Of a stretch of 8,186 nt of DNA, positions 6,797-8,186 are shown one piece after another. Position numbers and translations under genes: made by a program. The notes beneath the pieces are model-generated. The model was not told where the DNA came from, searched no databases, and saw only the letters and a list, made by a program, of their open reading frames with translations. The stretch covers positions 1 to 8,186 of the forward strand of contig DASXNR010000470.1 of the NCBI GenBank assembly GCA_036494925.1, given 5' to 3'. The stretch's first letter is position 1. Each line of letters opens with the position of its first letter. The stretch is from JAMXLO01 sp036494925. Lineage in GTDB: Bacteria > Pseudomonadota > Alphaproteobacteria > Acetobacterales > Acetobacteraceae.

Positions 6797-6861
6797 GTGG
6801 TGTCGCAAATGAGAGCAGCTTGGGTGCATGTCGCGGACAGTCAGCCGGATGCCACGCATCG

Positions 6862-6894
6862 GAGGTGTCGGAACGCCGCCAACGGCGCGACCTC
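6862..6894. repeat. Extended GC-rich hairpin
   Basis: Core arms CGCCG (6874-6878) and CGGCG (6883-6887) enclose a CCAA loop. Outside them GAGGTGTCG (6862-6870) pairs with CGACCTC (6888-6894) apart from one bulged G and a 3-base GAA bulge on the left. This gives about twelve paired bases. No T-run follows on either strand, so it is not a standard terminator. It lies 186 bases before the dipeptidase start and could be a leader RNA structure or a repeat element. Confidence 0.4.
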
Positions 6895-6920
6895 TCGCCG
6901 AAGCAAGCAGCAAGGCAAGG

Positions 6921-6964
6921 CTCAACGCAAATGCACGCGGATCAGAACGGATGCACGCAGATGG
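6921..6964. repeat. Degenerate ~10-base tandem repeat (ATGCACGCRG-type)
   Basis: Four consecutive 10-base blocks share a pattern: CTCAACGCAA (6921), ATGCACGCGG (6931), ATCAGAACGG (6941) and ATGCACGCAG (6951), then ATGG. The first is the most divergent. This resembles the intergenic stretches of the form ATCTGCGTxCATCTGCG (reverse strand) that I recall from many unrelated bacterial genomes and whose role is unknown. It is not coding and lies in the non-coding region between two genes. Confidence 0.5.
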
Positions 6965-6981
6965 CCCTGAGTAGTCGATCA

Positions 6982-7012
6982 GCCGGTGCCCTGCATCAAA
7001 GAAGGCGCCGGC
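6982..7012 (-). terminator. Candidate hairpin downstream of the hypothetical gene (weak terminator)
   Basis: GCCGGTGCC (6982-6990) pairs with GGCGCCGGC (7004-7012) over nine bases with one G-T wobble, around a 13-base loop. It lies about 100 bases beyond the stop of the hypothetical gene on the minus strand, where a terminator would fit. No T-run follows in that direction (the sequence continues TGATCGACTACT), so intrinsic termination is doubtful. Confidence 0.25.
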
Positions 7013-7109
7013 TTCGCGACGGCTGTGGGCACTCGGTGCAACTCTGTATCCAATGACCTGCCTTGCCGCGATTCCCACGAGCCTCGCACGCGTCGGTGCT
7101 TCCCGCGCG

Positions 7110-7790
7110 TCACGTTGCGGCGGTGGCCAGTTCGGAGTGGTCAAGCGCCAGCAGGATGGGGCTGGTGCCATGCACCAACTGTTCTACGATCGCCGGTTCG
7201 GGAGGGCCGAAATCACAAGGTGTCGGCAGGCCGCCCGCGGCTCGGATACGCCGGGTCCGGGCCGGGTGGAGCAGCGCGTACTGCTCGGCCTCGGTGAGTT
7301 CGCTGAATTCCGGCTTGGTGGGGGCGGGGATCGGCGGGGCTGCCTCGGCCTGGGCAGGTGCCGGCTCGGATAGCGGCACCGAGACATCGCGGAACCAATA
7401 ACCGGCGCGCTCCATCGCGGCCGGATGCATTGCCGCCAGGGCCTTGTCGCGTTTCGCCTGCCTGCCCTCGTAGTCGCGCAGCAGGCCGCGCATCTGCCGC
7501 AGCATGGCAGCCGCCTGGGCACGGCAGCGGTTGGTGACCGCGAGGTCGTCGCGGTACTCGCCGGCCTGGCGCACGGCATCGGCGTAGCAGGCCTCGGCGA
7601 GGACGATGTCGACCGCAAGCATGGCATCCAGCGCATCGGTCGGATGCAGGGCGGCGACCGCGGCCATGGCTAGCTCGTCGCGGGCGGCGCGGGTTTCGGG
7701 CGTATCGGCGCGGGGCGGGGCAAGGCTGGCGCAGAGTTTGGCGAACACTTCGCGGGCGATGGATGGGGTGAGATTGGGGAGACTGTGCAT
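7110..7790 (-). CDS. Hypothetical protein, 226 residues
   Basis: I cannot give a function. The predicted protein is soluble, has no signal peptide and divides in two. Residues 1-140 are Ala-rich and helical with regular charged residues, including ALHPTDALDAMLAVDIVLAE (48-67) and MHPAAMERAGYWF (121-133). A Pro/Ala-rich linker follows (about 142-160), then a short tail with FSELTEAEQYALLHP (162-176) and GGLPTPCDFGPPEPAIVEQL (186-205). I have the impression of similar Ala-rich proteins as conserved hypotheticals in Acetobacteraceae, but cannot confirm this. ATG 7790 is chosen because the conserved-looking sequence starts there and a GGCGGA lies nearby upstream. The frame is open back to 7979, but that 63-residue extension is low-complexity, crosses an AT-rich patch and looks non-coding. 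The codon pattern suggests a real gene. The gene stands alone and is divergent from the GFA-domain gene. Confidence 0.75.
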   Translation of the reverse strand: MHSLPNLTPSIAREVFAKLCASLAPPRADTPETRAARDELAMAAVAALHPTDALDAMLAVDIVLAEACYADAVRQAGEYRDDLAVTNRCRAQAAAMLRQMRGLLRDYEGRQAKRDKALAAMHPAAMERAGYWFRDVSVPLSEPAPAQAEAAPPIPAPTKPEFSELTEAEQYALLHPARTRRIRAAGGLPTPCDFGPPEPAIVEQLVHGTSPILLALDHSELATAAT

Positions 7791-7833
7791 CTGTGTCCGC
7801 CGGTTGGAGAGGATAGGACGGCGGATCTGGGGG

Positions 7834-7872
7834 TTAGCAATACTGATTTCAAGAGAAAGATATGATAACTGA
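7834..7872. promoter_or_regulatory. AT-rich patch in the divergent intergenic region, candidate promoter zone
   Basis: In an otherwise very GC-rich window, this patch of about 40 bases is markedly AT-rich and lies in the 229-base gap between two divergent genes. It contains TATGAT (7861-7866), a 5/6 match to a plus-strand -10 box, but I find no matching -35 at 16-18 bases. It starts 44 bases upstream of the hypothetical gene and could serve either gene. Confidence 0.3.
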
Positions 7873-7987
7873 TCTCCCCGGTCGGGCCTTCGTTTACCAG
7901 AGTATCCGGCTGGGCGGCCGCCAACGGCGTTAACACCGAACCAGCCAGAATTGCCGTCTGACGCGCCGGTGTTGCACATTCCACGTC

Positions 7988-8007
7988 ATTCCCGCGCAAG
8001 CGGGCAT
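7988..8007. repeat. REP-like palindrome (ATTCCCGC-GCAA-GCGGGCAT)
   Basis: CCCGC (7991-7995) and GCGGG (8000-8004) form a 5-bp stem around GCAA, extended outward by two A-T pairs with one mismatch. It closely resembles the ATTCCCGCGAAAGCGGGAAT palindrome that is dispersed in many proteobacterial genomes. It ends three bases before the Shine-Dalgarno sequence of the GFA-domain gene, so it would be in the 5' leader of that mRNA. Confidence 0.55.
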
Positions 8008-8009
8008 AC

Positions 8010-8015
8010 AGGAGG
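8010..8015 (+). promoter_or_regulatory. Shine-Dalgarno sequence for the GFA-domain gene
   Basis: AGGAGG is a perfect Shine-Dalgarno core, four bases before the ATG at 8020. It is the clearest ribosome-binding site in the window and shows that this start was used, even though the gene is now interrupted at codon 20. Confidence 0.75.
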
Positions 8016-8019
8016 CCCC

Positions 8020-8186
8020 ATGACCGATACGTTGGATGGCGGCTGCGCCTGCGGCCGGCTGCGCTGCCGGATGAGCTAGAAGCCGATGTTCGTGCACTGC
8101 TGTCACTGCAAGGATTGCCAGCGCCAGACTGGCACCGGCTTCGTGCTCAACGCATTGATCGAGGCCGATCGGGTCGAGACGCTGTC
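8020..8186 (+). pseudogene. GFA-domain (glutathione-dependent formaldehyde-activating enzyme-like) gene with in-frame amber stop, partial
   Basis: Translation from ATG 8020 gives MTDTLDGGCACGRLRCRMS, then TAG at 8077-8079 (codon 20), then KPMFVHCCHCKDCQRQTG and further residues in the same frame to the window edge. The motifs are those of the GFA/CENP-V zinc-binding family: GGCACG (Cys9, Cys11) before the stop and CHCKDCQ (Cys28, Cys30, Cys33) after it. Reading on without the stop restores a normal family N-terminus with no frameshift, so a single base change probably created the TAG (from a TCG, AAG, GAG or CAG codon, for instance). A restart at Met23 (8086) would lack the CxC pair. The Shine-Dalgarno sequence is intact. 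I infer a recent pseudogene, with sequencing error or suppression as alternatives. It is divergent from the hypothetical gene. The right end is cut by the window. Confidence 0.8.

Larger units (their letters stand above)
6677..7109. other. 433-base non-coding region rich in inverted and tandem repeats
   Basis: No convincing gene lies between the hypothetical gene (stop at 7110) and the dipeptidase (start at 6676), which point the same way. The stretch holds, from left to right, a perfect palindrome (6770-6796), a GC-rich hairpin (6862-6894), a degenerate 10-base repeat run (6921-6964) and a second hairpin (6982-7012). The dipeptidase promoter and any terminator of the hypothetical gene should be here, but I see no strong consensus promoter. 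One open frame on the minus strand (6725-7171) runs across all these repeats and looks accidental. Confidence 0.6.

Noticed and set aside
6677..7109. CRISPR array or tRNA in the repeat-rich region
   Set aside because: The repeats are only about ten bases long, degenerate and without spacers, and no cloverleaf can be formed.
6725..7171. 148-codon minus-strand frame in the non-coding region
   Set aside because: It overlaps the end of the hypothetical gene, runs through palindromes and repeats and has no domain or ribosome-binding site.
7791..7979. 63-residue N-terminal extension of the hypothetical protein
   Set aside because: It crosses an AT-rich, promoter-like patch, has a different composition and contains no recognisable motif.
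8077..8079. TAG as a pyrrolysine or recoded codon
   Set aside because: GFA-domain proteins do not need such a residue here, and TAG also ends the reductase gene in this window; a nonsense mutation is simpler.

Overview
The window is very GC-rich and its coding bias is strongly minus-strand. Together with the protein styles (a rhizobial/acetobacteral Hyf-like cluster, a His-Pro/Ala-rich hypothetical of a kind I associate with Acetobacteraceae, an M19 dipeptidase and a GFA-domain gene), this suggests an alphaproteobacterium, probably Acetobacteraceae. The family-level placement is inference, not proof.

Region 1 (1-4760, minus strand) is a five-gene block in the order hyfB, hyfC, hyfE, hyfF, hyfG, with hyfG running off the left edge. 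It encodes the membrane arm and the start of the catalytic large subunit of a group-4 hydrogenase / complex I-like machine. Every internal junction is a 4-base ATGA or GTGA overlap, so this is one translationally coupled operon. The proteins look unusual. By eye alignment, most of the buried charged residues that normally carry protons in HyfB, HyfE and HyfF are replaced by neutral or swapped residues. HyfB and HyfF are each more than 100 residues short. One conserved Glu of HyfC is Ala. The last residue of HyfG visible in the window, an Ala, sits where the first Ni-binding Cys would be expected. The best reading is a hydrogenase-related (Ehr-type) complex, not a working H2 enzyme, with an altered or lost proton path.

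Region 2 (4812-6676, minus strand) holds an M19-family zinc dipeptidase followed by an aldo/keto reductase, overlapping by one base (TGATG). Only 51 bases separate the reductase from hyfB, so all seven genes may share a transcript, though no functional link is evident.

Region 3 (6677-7109) is a 433-base non-coding stretch rich in structure: a perfect 9-bp palindrome, a long GC-rich hairpin, a run of degenerate 10-base repeats and a further hairpin.

Region 4 (7110-8186) has a 226-residue hypothetical gene on the minus strand. A 229-base intergenic region contains an AT-rich patch and a REP-like palindrome. A divergent GFA-domain gene on the plus strand follows; it is cut by an in-frame amber codon at codon 20 and runs off the right edge.
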